46,641 nucleotides of DNA from Desulfohalobiaceae bacterium (GCA_027013815.1 JALWFY010000111.1:1-46641), one strand, 5' to 3'; numbered from the stretch's first letter, positions 24,424 through 35,802 are shown. Notes: a model not told the origin generated them from the sequence alone. Numbers and translations are program-made.

Positions 24424-24966
24424 CTACACCCTTGGATCTATTAATCCAAAATCACCGTTTTTCTTTTTGTATATCACATTAACCCTCTTTGTATCAGCAT
24501 TAATAAATACAATAAAGTTGTGCTCATTCTTTTGAAGCTCAATCGCTGCATCTTCAATTGATATGGGTTTTTGTATATAATTATCAGAAATTATGATATT
24601 TGGAGTCCCACTAACATTGGAGTCATCTATTTCTATATTTTTAATGCCCTGATTCTTAGTTAACTTTCCCTTTCTTCTATCTTTTTCTTTGTCCTTCATC
24701 TTTCTAATTTGGGCGTTCATTTTATCAAGAACTTTGTCAATGGAGGTATACATATCTTCACTTTCTTCCTGAGCAGATAGATGAATGTCATCTGCATTAA
24801 AAACTACATCTATCTTTTGCCTATACCTATCAACCTCCATATTGATTTGCAAAAACGCACTGTCCTTTCTCTTAATATATTTCTCCAGTTTACTAAAACG
24901 ATTCTGAGCATACTTTTTTAGATGTTCTGAAGGCTCAAAGTTCTTGAAGTTAAATTGTAGTTCCAT
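24424..24966 (-). CDS. hpf: Ribosome hibernation promoting factor, long form
   Basis: A 180-residue protein. Residues 1-~100 form the S30AE/HPF domain that docks in the 30S decoding centre (FNFKNFEPSEHLKKYAQNRFSKL, then IDKVLDKMNAQIRKMK). After a charged linker, residues ~120-180 (KPISIEDAAIELQKNEHNFIVFINADTKRVNVIYKKKNGDFGLIDP) are the C-terminal dimerisation domain of long HPF, which pairs ribosomes into 100S dimers. It follows rpoN by 22 bases. Confidence 0.95.
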   Translation of the reverse strand: MELQFNFKNFEPSEHLKKYAQNRFSKLEKYIKRKDSAFLQINMEVDRYRQKIDVVFNADDIHLSAQEESEDMYTSIDKVLDKMNAQIRKMKDKEKDRRKGKLTKNQGIKNIEIDDSNVSGTPNIIISDNYIQKPISIEDAAIELQKNEHNFIVFINADTKRVNVIYKKKNGDFGLIDPRV

Positions 24967-24988
24967 AGTGCCTCCTTAATGTTTTATA

Positions 24989-26413
24989 TTAAAAATACCT
25001 CTTCCTTTTACTAGAGGATGGAATACCAAGGGCTTCTCTATATTTGGCCACAGTCCTCCTTGCTATTTGTATCTTAAATTTTTCCTTCAATAAATCTGCT
25101 ATTTTTTTATCACTATAGGGTTTTTTGGGATCTTCTTGAGAAATCAAATTTTTGATATGATATTTCACGCTCTCAGCAGAAACCTCACCCCCTTCTTCTG
25201 TATTTATCCCACTATTAAAGAAAAATTTTAATTCAAAAATACCATGAGGTGTGGATACATATTTATTTGTAGTCAATCTACTCACAGTAGATTCATGCAC
25301 ATCAATGTCCTCTGCCACATCCCTCAATATTAAAGGTCGCATGTGGGTAATACCGTGTTCAAAAAAAGGACGTTGAAATTTCACTATACTCTCTATTACC
25401 TTGTATAAGGTCCTCTGCCTCTGATGAATACTTTTAATGAGCCAAACGGCATCTCTAAATTTTGATTCAATATACTCTCTCTCTTTAATACTGTTCTCTT
25501 TAAGAAGTGCTAGATAATAGTCATTGACTCTTATATTAGAAAAACCCTCATCATTTAAAAGTATCACAAACTCGTTATCTACCTTAAATACATATGCATC
25601 AGGACTGATGTAAAAGGTCTCACCTTCATCAAAATTATTCCCAGGCTTTGGATCTAAACCCCTTATTATCTCAACATATTCAAGGACCTTATCAAGAGCT
25701 AAGCCCATCTTTTCAGCAATATAGTTATAGTTCTTCTTTTCAAGATAGGGTAGGTAGTTATTTATTATTTCTTTTAAATAAGGATCATCTTGACCCAAAT
25801 ATTTTAATTGTTCAATCAGACATTCCTTAATATCCCTGCTCCCTACACCAACTGGGTCGAATTGTTGAATTTTTTTAAGTACCTGTTCTACCCTCTCAGG
25901 ACTTGTGCCTAAAATATCTGCAATCTCTTCTACATTGGTATCTAAATAACCAGACCTGTCTATATGCTTTATAATAACTTCTCCTATCTTTATTTCCTCG
26001 TCTCCCATACTAGATAGGTGAAGTTGCCAAAGCAAATGGCTCTCCAAGGTAGGTTTAGATGCACAAAATGCCTCTAAATTTGCCTTCTCATCTTGATATT
26101 CTATCTCCCTTATTACCTTTGAAGAACTGGAAAAATAACCGAGATAGTCTTCCCATTCAGCATTTTTCAAAAGGTGTTTTTCGTCAATTTTAACTAACTT
26201 AATAAGGTCTTTAGATGTTTTTTCTTTGTTTTCCTCTTGGGTTGAGAATTCAAGAGAAGCTTCTTCTAAAAGAGGATTTTCTTCTAGGGCCTGCTTTACA
26301 GTCTCTACCAACTCAAGACGGGATAGTTGCAAGAGTTTAATGGCTTGTTGCAACTGAGGAGTCATTATGAGTTGTTGAGTTAGTTTAAGATTCTGTTTTA
26401 ATTGTAGACCCAT
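24989..26413 (-). CDS. rpoN: RNA polymerase sigma-54 factor
   Basis: A 474-residue sigma-54. Region I is Gln/Leu-rich (LKQNLKLTQQLIMTPQLQQAIKLLQLSR) and contacts the activator; the central part binds core polymerase; the HTH (VAEDIDVHESTVSRLTTNKYV) and the RpoN box ARRTVAKYRE near residue 455 bind the -12 and -24 elements. Its presence supports the sigma-54-type promoters proposed at 9.3 and 15.8 kb. It has its own ~110-base upstream gap after lptB. Confidence 0.97.
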   Translation of the reverse strand: MGLQLKQNLKLTQQLIMTPQLQQAIKLLQLSRLELVETVKQALEENPLLEEASLEFSTQEENKEKTSKDLIKLVKIDEKHLLKNAEWEDYLGYFSSSSKVIREIEYQDEKANLEAFCASKPTLESHLLWQLHLSSMGDEEIKIGEVIIKHIDRSGYLDTNVEEIADILGTSPERVEQVLKKIQQFDPVGVGSRDIKECLIEQLKYLGQDDPYLKEIINNYLPYLEKKNYNYIAEKMGLALDKVLEYVEIIRGLDPKPGNNFDEGETFYISPDAYVFKVDNEFVILLNDEGFSNIRVNDYYLALLKENSIKEREYIESKFRDAVWLIKSIHQRQRTLYKVIESIVKFQRPFFEHGITHMRPLILRDVAEDIDVHESTVSRLTTNKYVSTPHGIFELKFFFNSGINTEEGGEVSAESVKYHIKNLISQEDPKKPYSDKKIADLLKEKFKIQIARRTVAKYREALGIPSSSKRKRYF

Positions 26414-26526
26414 TATATAAAAATTTCCTCCTTATTGTAATCCTTATTTTGGTCTATAGATTTATTTTGCCACACCTCACTATTTAAAGCAAATATTAAT
26501 CTTGCATATATCCAAATAAAACATGG

Positions 26527-27255
26527 TTATAATGCAAACCTCTCCCCTAAATATAGCCTTTTTGCTATTTCATTGTTTGCTATTTCCATTGGAGTCCCTT
26601 TTAGGATAATCTTTCCCTCATACACAAGATATACCCTATCACAAATCCTCATGGTATCCCTCACATTATGGTCAGAGATCAAAATGCCTATCCCTCTCTT
26701 TTTTAACCCCTCAATGATCTGTTGAATATCCATAATAGCTAGAGGGTCTATACCAGCAAAGGGCTCATCCAACAATATAAATTTTGGTTCTCTTATCAAG
26801 GCCCTGGCAATCTCTAACCTCCTCCTCTCTCCCCCTGACAAAAAACAGGCCTTTTGATCTGCAAGTTTATCTATACCCAATTCTCTTAATAAAAAATACA
26901 ATTTTTCTCTTTGTTCCTTAGGGCTTAGGTCAGTAAATTCCAATATAATTTTGAGGTTCTCTGATACTGTTAACTTTTTGAACACCGAACTCTCCTGAGG
27001 TAAATAACTAACCCCATTTCTGGCCCTTTTGTACAGGGGCCACGAGGTAATATCCTGTTCATTCAAAAATATCCTACCCTTAGTTGGATTAATTATACCA
27101 ACTAACATATAAAATGTGGTGGTCTTTCCTGCACCATTGGGCCCCAAAAGCCCTACCACCTCTCCATTCTCTAAATCCAGACTTATGTCCCTAACTACAG
27201 TCTTCTTTCCATATGTCTTAGTTATATTCTCGGCCCTTAATTTGTCTTTTTTCAT
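26527..27255 (-). CDS. lptB: LPS export ABC transporter ATPase LptB
   Basis: A 242-residue ATPase that drives lipopolysaccharide extraction from the inner membrane with LptFG (not in the window). Walker A GPNGAGKTT, Q-loop YLPQESSVFKKL, signature LSGGERRRLEIARAL, Walker B FILLDEPFAGIDP and the switch ISDHNVRDTMRICDR are typical of LptB. It is about 210 bases downstream of lptA, the gap holding inverted-repeat modules. Confidence 0.96.
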   Translation of the reverse strand: MKKDKLRAENITKTYGKKTVVRDISLDLENGEVVGLLGPNGAGKTTTFYMLVGIINPTKGRIFLNEQDITSWPLYKRARNGVSYLPQESSVFKKLTVSENLKIILEFTDLSPKEQREKLYFLLRELGIDKLADQKACFLSGGERRRLEIARALIREPKFILLDEPFAGIDPLAIMDIQQIIEGLKKRGIGILISDHNVRDTMRICDRVYLVYEGKIILKGTPMEIANNEIAKRLYLGERFAL

Positions 27256-27295
27256 TTATAATTTCGAGTCTTAGTTTATAGTTTCTAAATTCAAT

Positions 27296-27357
27296 GTGGC
27301 TCGAAGGGCCACGATAAAGCAAAACTTTGTTTCACTTTAAGGGCTTACGCCTATTAT
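27296..27357 (-). repeat. Hairpin modules between lptA and lptB
   Basis: Read on the minus strand: ATAATAGGCGTAAGCC (27342-27357, identical to 21354-21369), then AAAGTGAAAC-AAA-GTTTTGCTTT (27316-27338, a paired variant of the first module at 21286), then GTGGCCC-TTC-GAGCCAC (27296-27312). The order differs from the copy after tRNA-Leu. Confidence 0.7.
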
Positions 27358-27373
27358 CATGAAAAATTTTGGA

Positions 27374-27451
27374 TTTTAAATTTTGAATGTTGGATTAATA
27401 TTCATTTAACCATGACCAGTAACCTGTTTTATTTTAGTTCAAAATTTAAAA
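27374..27451. repeat. 14-base inverted repeat upstream of lptB
   Basis: TTTTAAATTTTGAA (27374-27387) is exactly inverted as TTCAAAATTTAAAA (27438-27451), 50 bases apart, next to the hairpin modules. Being A/T only apart from one base per arm, it carries limited information. Confidence 0.45.
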
Positions 27452-27466
27452 TTAAAAAAACAGCCC

Positions 27467-27988
27467 TTAATTTGTACTATTTGTTTCCCCATTTCTTTTT
27501 GGAGAAAAAATGACTTTCACCCTATTAGTACTATTTGAAAATATCTCACTCTTATTATTTTTTAAATCAATAATCAATCTATCCCCCATAATCTTATTCT
27601 TATCTTGTATTAATTTTACTTCACCAGTTAATACTATATATTGATCCAATAAGTTATATTGTGCCTTTTTACAAAATGCTTCTTTTCCCTGAAGTATTAT
27701 ATGAACATTGCCGGTAGCAATCATCTCTTTTATTGAACTCTTATCATTTTTTATCCTATTTTTTTGTGAAACACCCTTATTAAGTATTAATTCCAAATTA
27801 TCACAATATAATTTAAAGTCTTTTCCCTCAACATATACATTACCTAAAAACTTTATCTTATTTTCATTTTGCAAATATATTGCTTTATCTGAATTAATAG
27901 ATATAGGGCCGTTCTTTATTCCTGCATATGAATTACAGTTAAAACTGTATAGCAGTGCTATAAAAATTAATACAACAATCTTTTTCAT
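27467..27988 (-). CDS. lptA: LPS transport periplasmic protein LptA
   Basis: A 173-residue OstA-like protein. A Sec signal peptide (KKIVVLIFIALLYSFNCNSYA) precedes the beta-jellyroll repeat: GPISINSDKAIYLQNENKIKFLGNVYVEGKDFKLYCDNLELIL, then MIATGNVHIILQGKEAFCKKAQYN. It bridges LPS across the periplasm. Its ATG overlaps the lptC stop by four bases, so the two are coupled. Confidence 0.92.
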   Translation of the reverse strand: MKKIVVLIFIALLYSFNCNSYAGIKNGPISINSDKAIYLQNENKIKFLGNVYVEGKDFKLYCDNLELILNKGVSQKNRIKNDKSSIKEMIATGNVHIILQGKEAFCKKAQYNLLDQYIVLTGEVKLIQDKNKIMGDRLIIDLKNNKSEIFSNSTNRVKVIFSPKRNGETNSTN

Positions 27989-28527
27989 ATAATTTTTACC
28001 CTTACATTATTTGTTACTTGGAATATGTTTTTTTCTATATCTACAACACCTTCTTTTCCTTTAATTGTAACTTGAGTATTTCTTGCACTAATTCCATCTA
28101 TTAATTTTATTAAATTATCTTTAATATAATAAACTAAATGTTGAGACTTAACATTAATATCTGAATATTTTAGTTCTACACCTTCCCATAGCTCTATTTT
28201 ACCTTTCTTTTTATTATATAATCCATGGACGGCATTAATATGTATTATGACATTGTGTTTTATCAAATTCAAGGCGGGATCAATAAGTAATACCTCGGAA
28301 AAATTCTTTTTTACCATTATCTTATTGGCAACAAGACTCCACTTATATCCCTTATTTGTTATCCCTGTTATCTTAACATGTTGTAATACAGATTCAAAAG
28401 GAATGTCTTTTAAAAATAATTTTGGAGAACTTTCATGTATTTTTTTTTGATAAAAAAAGTACAAAAATATAATCAAACCTAAACACAAGGTATAAATTAT
28501 ATACCTTGATTTAACCAATTTTCCCAT
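27985..28527 (-). CDS. lptC: LPS export protein LptC
   Basis: A ~180-residue single-pass inner-membrane protein. A short basic start and helix (KSRYIIYTLCLGLIIFLYFFYQ) anchor a periplasmic OstA-like domain (VKITGITNKGYKWSLVANKIMV...IELWEGVELKYSDINVKSQHLVYY). The start at 28527 has AAGG close upstream and lies within the end of kdsC; an in-frame ATG at 28551 is also possible. Sequence is poorly conserved, but place and domain support the call. Confidence 0.86.
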   Translation of the reverse strand: MGKLVKSRYIIYTLCLGLIIFLYFFYQKKIHESSPKLFLKDIPFESVLQHVKITGITNKGYKWSLVANKIMVKKNFSEVLLIDPALNLIKHNVIIHINAVHGLYNKKKGKIELWEGVELKYSDINVKSQHLVYYIKDNLIKLIDGISARNTQVTIKGKEGVVDIEKNIFQVTNNVRVKII

Positions 28528-29021
28528 AATAACCTTAGCTTCCCTTGACACTCTAAAATATAATTTATGGCTTCCCTAAGTGCCCCATCTCCACCATCCT
28601 TTTTTGAAATCCAAAGGGCAAGGGACTTAATTTCTGGTTGGGCATTATTAACTGCCATTGGGAGTCCCACCATCTTCATAGGAGGACCATCAACCCAGTC
28701 ATCTCCAATATATGCCATTTCCTCAAATTTGATGCCTTTTTTTTTGGCAATTTCCTTAATTACATCTTCCTTTCTAAGATGCCCTTGATAATATTCTTCT
28801 ATACCCAGGCTAAGTATCCTCTCTTTGACTGCATCAGATCTTAGACCAGTGATTACAATTACCTCCAGTCCTGCATATTGAGCCAATTTAACACCCAATC
28901 CATCTTGGACATTAAACTTTTTAAATACTGTGCCTTCATCAGTATAATAGAGCCCCCCGTCTGTGAGCACCCCATCTACGTCAGTAATTAATACCTTTAT
29001 TTTTTTTACTATTTCCTTCAT
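28497..29021 (-). CDS. kdsC: KDO-8-phosphate phosphatase
   Basis: A 174-residue HAD phosphatase that makes KDO for lipopolysaccharide. VLITDVDGVLTDGGLYY is the nucleophile Asp motif, VIVITGLRSDAVKERI the second motif, and MAYIGDDWVDGPPMKMVGLPMAVNNAQPE the metal-binding third. It has the small size of KdsC tetramer subunits. It starts 4 bases after kdsA, the enzyme for the preceding step. Confidence 0.95.
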   Translation of the reverse strand: MKEIVKKIKVLITDVDGVLTDGGLYYTDEGTVFKKFNVQDGLGVKLAQYAGLEVIVITGLRSDAVKERILSLGIEEYYQGHLRKEDVIKEIAKKKGIKFEEMAYIGDDWVDGPPMKMVGLPMAVNNAQPEIKSLALWISKKDGGDGALREAINYILECQGKLRLLWENWLNQGI

Positions 29022-29025
29022 GATA

Positions 29026-29829
29026 TCATAATACCTTGTTAATTTCCAAAAGTTGCAAGACCAATTCTTCTAGATCATTGAGAGGCCAACTATTGGGACC
29101 ATCACAAAGGGCATTATCTGGATCTGGATGGACTTCCATAAATATCCCACTACATCCAGACGCCATTGCACATTTTGCAAGGGTTGGCACAAACTCCCTC
29201 TGTCCCCCTGAAGAGGTCCCCCTTCCTCCTGGCAATTGCACTGAATGGGTAGCATCAAATACCACAGGGTGAGCTAAACCTTTCATAATAGGTATGGACC
29301 TAAAATCTACCACCAAATTATTGTATCCAAAGATATTACCCCGTTCTGTTAACCATATCTTTTCATTTCCAGTGGACCTGACCTTGTTTACAGCATTTTT
29401 CATGTCCCAGGGGGCCATAAATTGACCTTTTTTTATGTTTATAATCTTATTGGTCCGTCCAGCAGCTAATAGTAGGTCTGTTTGTCTACACAAAAATGCA
29501 GGGATTTGAATCACATCTACTACGTGAGCCACCTTTCCCGCCTGCTTAGGCTCGTGTATATCTGTAATAATAGGAAGACCTGTTTCTTGTTTTACCTTTT
29601 CCAAAATCTTTATTCCATCAACTAAGCCCGGTCCCCTAAAGCTATCCAATGAAGATCTATTGGCCTTATCAAAAGAAGATTTAAACACCACCAATAAATT
29701 ATACCTATCAGACAACTCTTTAATTTTCTTTGCAGTGTGTAGGGCAAGTTCTAGACCTTCTATTACACATGGCCCTAATATAAAAAACAATTTATCAACA
29801 GATGAGGAATACAAATCTTCTAAGTTCAT
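29026..29829 (-). CDS. kdsA: 3-deoxy-8-phosphooctulonate synthase
   Basis: A 267-residue aldolase-class enzyme that condenses PEP with arabinose-5-phosphate to KDO-8-phosphate. [69 protein letters not shown] and [11 protein letters not shown] are family motifs. It follows pyrG by 12 bases, a common pairing that couples CTP supply (for CMP-KDO) with KDO synthesis. Confidence 0.97.
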   Translation of the reverse strand: MNLEDLYSSSVDKLFFILGPCVIEGLELALHTAKKIKELSDRYNLLVVFKSSFDKANRSSLDSFRGPGLVDGIKILEKVKQETGLPIITDIHEPKQAGKVAHVVDVIQIPAFLCRQTDLLLAAGRTNKIINIKKGQFMAPWDMKNAVNKVRSTGNEKIWLTERGNIFGYNNLVVDFRSIPIMKGLAHPVVFDATHSVQLPGGRGTSSGGQREFVPTLAKCAMASGCSGIFMEVHPDPDNALCDGPNSWPLNDLEELVLQLLEINKVL

Positions 29830-29841
29830 CTCTATCTACCT

Positions 29842-31536
<1,695 letters not shown>

Positions 31537-31645
31537 TCACTGCTTACAGCATCCTGGCCTCAGGGTGCATTTATAAGCTTAATTGTCTTTAAAATCACCT
31601 TATCTGATGCCTGATATCTGATATATAACTCCATACCCCACAAAA

Positions 31646-31677
31646 GTCCACATTTACCTTGCAAGGTAAATGTGGAC
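31646..31677. repeat. Perfect 32-base palindrome upstream of pyrG
   Basis: The 16-base arm GTCCACATTTACCTTG (31646-31661) is followed immediately by its exact reverse complement (31662-31677). On the minus strand it is followed by TTTTGTGGGG, so it could act as a terminator/attenuator ~150 bases before pyrG or as a binding site. Confidence 0.75.
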
Positions 31678-31751
31678 CCTGTCAAAGTTTTCAGGACAGT
31701 CATTCTGAATTTAGTGAATAGTGATTAGTGATTGGCAAGAGGATAGAATAA

Positions 31752-32115
31752 ATGAAAACGCATTACGATTTGAATGTTTGGAATGGTTCAACAGCTTTAG
31801 TGAAAGAAATATACAAAATTACCATTAAATTTCCAAAATATGAGGTTTATAGTTTAACTTCTCAAATAAAAAGACAGTAATTTCAATTCCAAGTAATATA
31901 GCAGAAGGTGCTTCAAGGTAAAGTAATAAAGAATTTATTCAATTTCATATAGCTTTGAGTTCTACAAGTAAAGTTGGAACTCAGTTTATTATAGTTAAAG
32001 AATTAGATTTTATTGCTAATGATGAATTAGTTTTTTTATTAAATAAACTAAATCAAATCAAAAAAAAATGTTAAATGAATTAATAAAATACTTGAAAAAT
32101 AGAAATTCAACATAA
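31752..32115 (+). pseudogene. Decayed four-helix-bundle (S23/IVS-type) protein gene
   Basis: Fragments in different frames join into a recognisable four-helix-bundle protein: MKTHYDLNVWNGSTALVKEI...FPKYEVYSLTSQIKR, then ISIPSNIAEGASR, NKEFIQF-HIALSS, FIIVKELDFI, and MLNELIKYLKN. A TAA follows KRQ near 31879 with a frame change there, another in-frame TAA follows GASR, and a further frame change sits in a run of A near 32060-32068. This family is often found in rRNA intervening sequences or as stray genes of unknown role. Confidence 0.8.
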
Positions 32116-32179
32116 CACTAATCACTAAAATACTTGACATATAATCTTATGGGTACTATAAAGAATATTCTAATTTTTT

Positions 32180-32271
32180 GGAGAGGTGGCCGAGCTGGCT
32201 GAAGGCGCTCGCCTGCTAAGCGAGTATAGGGGCTTCAACCTCTATCGAGGGTTCAAATCCCTCCCTCTCCG
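32180..32271 (+). tRNA. tRNA-Ser (anticodon GCT)
   Basis: A 92-base cloverleaf: acceptor GGAGAGG/CCTCTCC, anticodon stem-loop CTCGC-CTGCTAA-GCGAG (GCT), a long variable arm as in serine tRNAs, and T arm GAGGGTTCAAATCCCTC. CCA is not encoded. Confidence 0.95.
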
Positions 32272-32272
32272 T

Positions 32273-32316
32273 AAGACACGAAAAAACCCTCCTTTTGGAG
32301 GGTTTTTTCGTGTCTT
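32273..32316 (+). terminator. Large hairpin terminator after tRNA-Ser
   Basis: Twenty bases (32273-32292, starting AAGACACG and ending CCCTCC) are exactly inverted at 32297-32316 around a TTTT loop. The right arm contains TTTTTT. Either direction could terminate. Confidence 0.8.
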
Positions 32317-32530
32317 AATACCAAAGGAATTAAAACATATCAATGGAGTGACCTAATTTTTATTCTTTAATATAATTCATCCCTATCTCTTTATATCTTC
32401 TCATAAAAAAACAACAGTTATTGTGTATTGTAATTTATAAATAATTTCGTATTCACCTATTAAATAACCTTCTAAGAATCTCCTGGAAAACAATAGAGTC
32501 AAGTTGTTACTTAATGTTGTTAATAGTATG

Positions 32531-32935
32531 TTATATTTTTCTCTTTTTCCATAGTTGTATTTCCTGCATCTTCTTTCTTCTCTCTCTAGCAAGTGATTTT
32601 GCTATCAAGGACTGGTTCTTCTTATAGCCCCATTTCTTTTTATACTCTTCAGGGGTGAGACCATGGCTTTTAAGATGTCTCTTTGTAATTATTCTAAACG
32701 ACTTGCCACATTCAAGACATACAATAGACTTTTCTCTTATAGCCTTTTTGGGATCAACAGGTGGCTTTTTCTCTTCTTCCTGAAGTGCCTCAGCTTCTTT
32801 TCCTTCCATAAGTTCCTTTAACTGATTGGCCAAAGATTTCACCATGGACGTAATTTCTTCCTCTGTCATGTTCCTAACACTGGCCTGGGCCTTTACTATC
32901 TCCAACGCCTGTCTTATGTACTCCTCCATTTCCAT
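32531..32935 (-). CDS. MucR/Ros-family zinc-finger regulator
   Basis: A 134-residue DNA-binding protein. Its N-terminal helix (YIRQALEIVKAQASVRNMTEEEI) probably mediates oligomerisation. The zinc finger IVCLECGKSFRIITKRHLKSHGLTPEEYKKKWGY is the signature of MucR/Ros, which acts as a nucleoid-like repressor of exopolysaccharide and other surface genes in Proteobacteria. A strongly basic tail follows. It has GGAGG before the ATG. galE lies just upstream on the same strand. A TTGAC-N5-GTCAA palindrome lies 133 bases upstream. Confidence 0.9.
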   Translation of the reverse strand: MEMEEYIRQALEIVKAQASVRNMTEEEITSMVKSLANQLKELMEGKEAEALQEEEKKPPVDPKKAIREKSIVCLECGKSFRIITKRHLKSHGLTPEEYKKKWGYKKNQSLIAKSLARERRKKMQEIQLWKKRKI

Positions 32936-33067
32936 ACCTCCTTATTATTAAAAATTTTTTTAAATAAAAAATGCAAAACAACATTATGTCTTAAACAAGG
33001 AAAAGATAAATATCAATACAAATCTCATAAAGGAAAAAAAATTCTGGTTTATATTTTATACACATAT

Positions 33068-33082
33068 TTGACTTTAGGTCAA
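33068..33082. promoter_or_regulatory. TTGAC-N5-GTCAA palindrome upstream of the MucR gene
   Basis: TTGACTTTAGGTCAA is an inverted repeat with the same half-site as the HcpR-type box before hcp but with a spacer one base longer. It could be a related regulator's site or the MucR gene's own operator. Confidence 0.4.
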
Positions 33083-33227
33083 GGGGGATAGCCTTTTTAT
33101 AAAAATAAATTAACATATAAAAATTTAACAATTATATATTGTTGTATTTATATTATAACAATCCATTTAATAATCATAAATTTATTTATAAATTTACTAT
33201 ATCCAAGAGAAACTATATGTCAAAAAA

Positions 33228-34220
<993 letters not shown>

Positions 34221-34338
34221 TTATTTATATAATTAAATACATCTATTACTTATAAATAATATTAGTTGACATTAAAAATAAAATCAATGAGGATTTTTAC
34301 CAACCTATATTTTTTTATTAGAACATGGGAGAGACACC

Positions 34339-34875
34339 ATGAACAACAAGATTGAAATATTAAATAAAAATCAAATAACAAGGATTATTAACAGACTTGC
34401 CTTTGAAGTAATGGAAAGACATGGGGAATGTAATGACCTTATCTTAATGGGCATTTATAGGAGAGGGACCCATCTTGCTGAAAGACTAAAGAGAATCATT
34501 GAAAATCACATCAATAGACAAATACCTTTAGGAAAATTGGATATAAATTTCTATAGAGACGATTGGACATCCCTAAAACAACACCCCATAATAAATAAAA
34601 CAGAAATCGATATGGATATTAATGACAAAAAAATATTACTAATAGATGATGTGATCTTTACAGGAAGGACCACTAGGGCTGCACTAGATGCTATAATGGA
34701 CTATGGGAGACCAGCAAAGGTAGAGCTCCTGGTACTAGTAGATAGAGGGCACAGGGAACTCCCTATTCATCCTGACTATTGTGGGAAAAAGGTCAACACT
34801 TCCAAAAAAGAACAAGTAGATGTATTACTCAGTGAAATAGATGACATGGATGGCGTTATATTGCATAAAAACTAG
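34339..34875 (+). CDS. pyrR: PyrR: pyrimidine regulator / uracil phosphoribosyltransferase
   Basis: A 178-residue PRTase-fold protein. ILMGIYRRGTHLAERL, LDINFYRDDWT and the PRPP-binding motif KILLIDDVIFTGRTTRAALDAIMDYGRP identify PyrR, which binds pyr mRNA as an attenuation regulator in some bacteria and makes UMP from uracil. It stands alone here; no pyr attenuator or pyr biosynthetic gene adjoins it, so salvage may be its main role. GGGAGA precedes the ATG. Confidence 0.93.
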   Translation: MNNKIEILNKNQITRIINRLAFEVMERHGECNDLILMGIYRRGTHLAERLKRIIENHINRQIPLGKLDINFYRDDWTSLKQHPIINKTEIDMDINDKKILLIDDVIFTGRTTRAALDAIMDYGRPAKVELLVLVDRGHRELPIHPDYCGKKVNTSKKEQVDVLLSEIDDMDGVILHKN

Positions 34876-34876
34876 G

Positions 34877-34911
34877 AGTCCCCTATACCGTAATGATAAG
34901 GGGACTATTTT
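34877..34911. terminator. Bidirectional terminator between pyrR and dapA
   Basis: AGTCCCCT and AGGGGACT pair around a 14-base loop, followed by ATTTTA on the plus strand and CCTAGTTTTTAT on the minus strand. It separates two convergent genes. Confidence 0.8.
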
Positions 34912-34920
34912 AAAAATTAT

Positions 34921-35802
34921 TTAAATCAGGCCTGCATCTTTTAACACATTTTCCAATTTTTTCTTGTTCTCAAGTTGCATCTCACATAAGGGAAGTCTGA
35001 GTTCCATATCAATCCTCCCCATCATATTAAGTGCCGTCTTTACTGGAATGGGATTGGTCTCAAAGAACATTGCCCTGCATAAAGGTGCCAATTCATAATG
35101 TAGCTTTTTGGCCTCTGCTAAATTGCCTTCAAAATATGCATTACATAGGCCTGCCATCTTATCAGGTACTATATTGCTCACCACTGAGATCACGCCCTTA
35201 CCCCCAATTGAGAGCATTGGGAAGGTTATAAAATCATCTCCTGAGAGCACTATAAAGTCCTCTCCACACAATTCCAAGACATCAGATGCCTGTCTAATAT
35301 TACCACTTGCCTCTTTTACACCCACAACCTCTGGCACATTATTTTTTATCTCATATAGTGTTTGGGGTAAAAGATTGGTCCCTGTCCTGCCTGGCACGTT
35401 ATATACTACAATAGGCAGAGGTGCCACCTTTGAAATCTCCTTATAATGTTTTACAAGCCCAGCAGGGGTAGGTTTATTGTAATATGGAGTAATTATCAAG
35501 GCTCCATCTACACCTACTGATTTTGCAAAACTAGTTAGTTCTATGGCCTCTTTTGTATTGTTAGAACCTGTACCAGCAATTACTGGCACCCTGCCCTTTA
35601 CCTGTTCCACACATATCTTTATCACCTTTTTGTGTTCTTCATGGGACATTGTAGCAGACTCCCCAGTAGTGCCACAAGGCACAAGGCCATGTATACCCTT
35701 TTCTACCTGCCACTCAATATGTTCTCTATATCTGTCTTCATCTACTTCCCCATTTTTAAAAGGGGTAACCAAGGCAGTAAATGCTCCTTTAAAAAAGTCC
35801 AT
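34921..35802 (-). CDS. dapA: 4-hydroxy-tetrahydrodipicolinate synthase
   Basis: A 293-residue aldolase of lysine and diaminopimelate synthesis, condensing aspartate semialdehyde with pyruvate. GTTGESATMSHEEH, YNVPGRTGTNL (catalytic Tyr) and GVKEASGN (Schiff-base Lys) are all present. It is monocistronic or the last gene after ade, with a ~120-base gap. Confidence 0.97.
   Translation of the reverse strand: MDFFKGAFTALVTPFKNGEVDEDRYREHIEWQVEKGIHGLVPCGTTGESATMSHEEHKKVIKICVEQVKGRVPVIAGTGSNNTKEAIELTSFAKSVGVDGALIITPYYNKPTPAGLVKHYKEISKVAPLPIVVYNVPGRTGTNLLPQTLYEIKNNVPEVVGVKEASGNIRQASDVLELCGEDFIVLSGDDFITFPMLSIGGKGVISVVSNIVPDKMAGLCNAYFEGNLAEAKKLHYELAPLCRAMFFETNPIPVKTALNMMGRIDMELRLPLCEMQLENKKKLENVLKDAGLI

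Noticed and set aside
32401-32592. 63-codon minus-strand ORF overlapping the MucR gene end
   Set aside because: Shifted-frame reading of the basic tail of the MucR-type protein plus AT-rich spacer.
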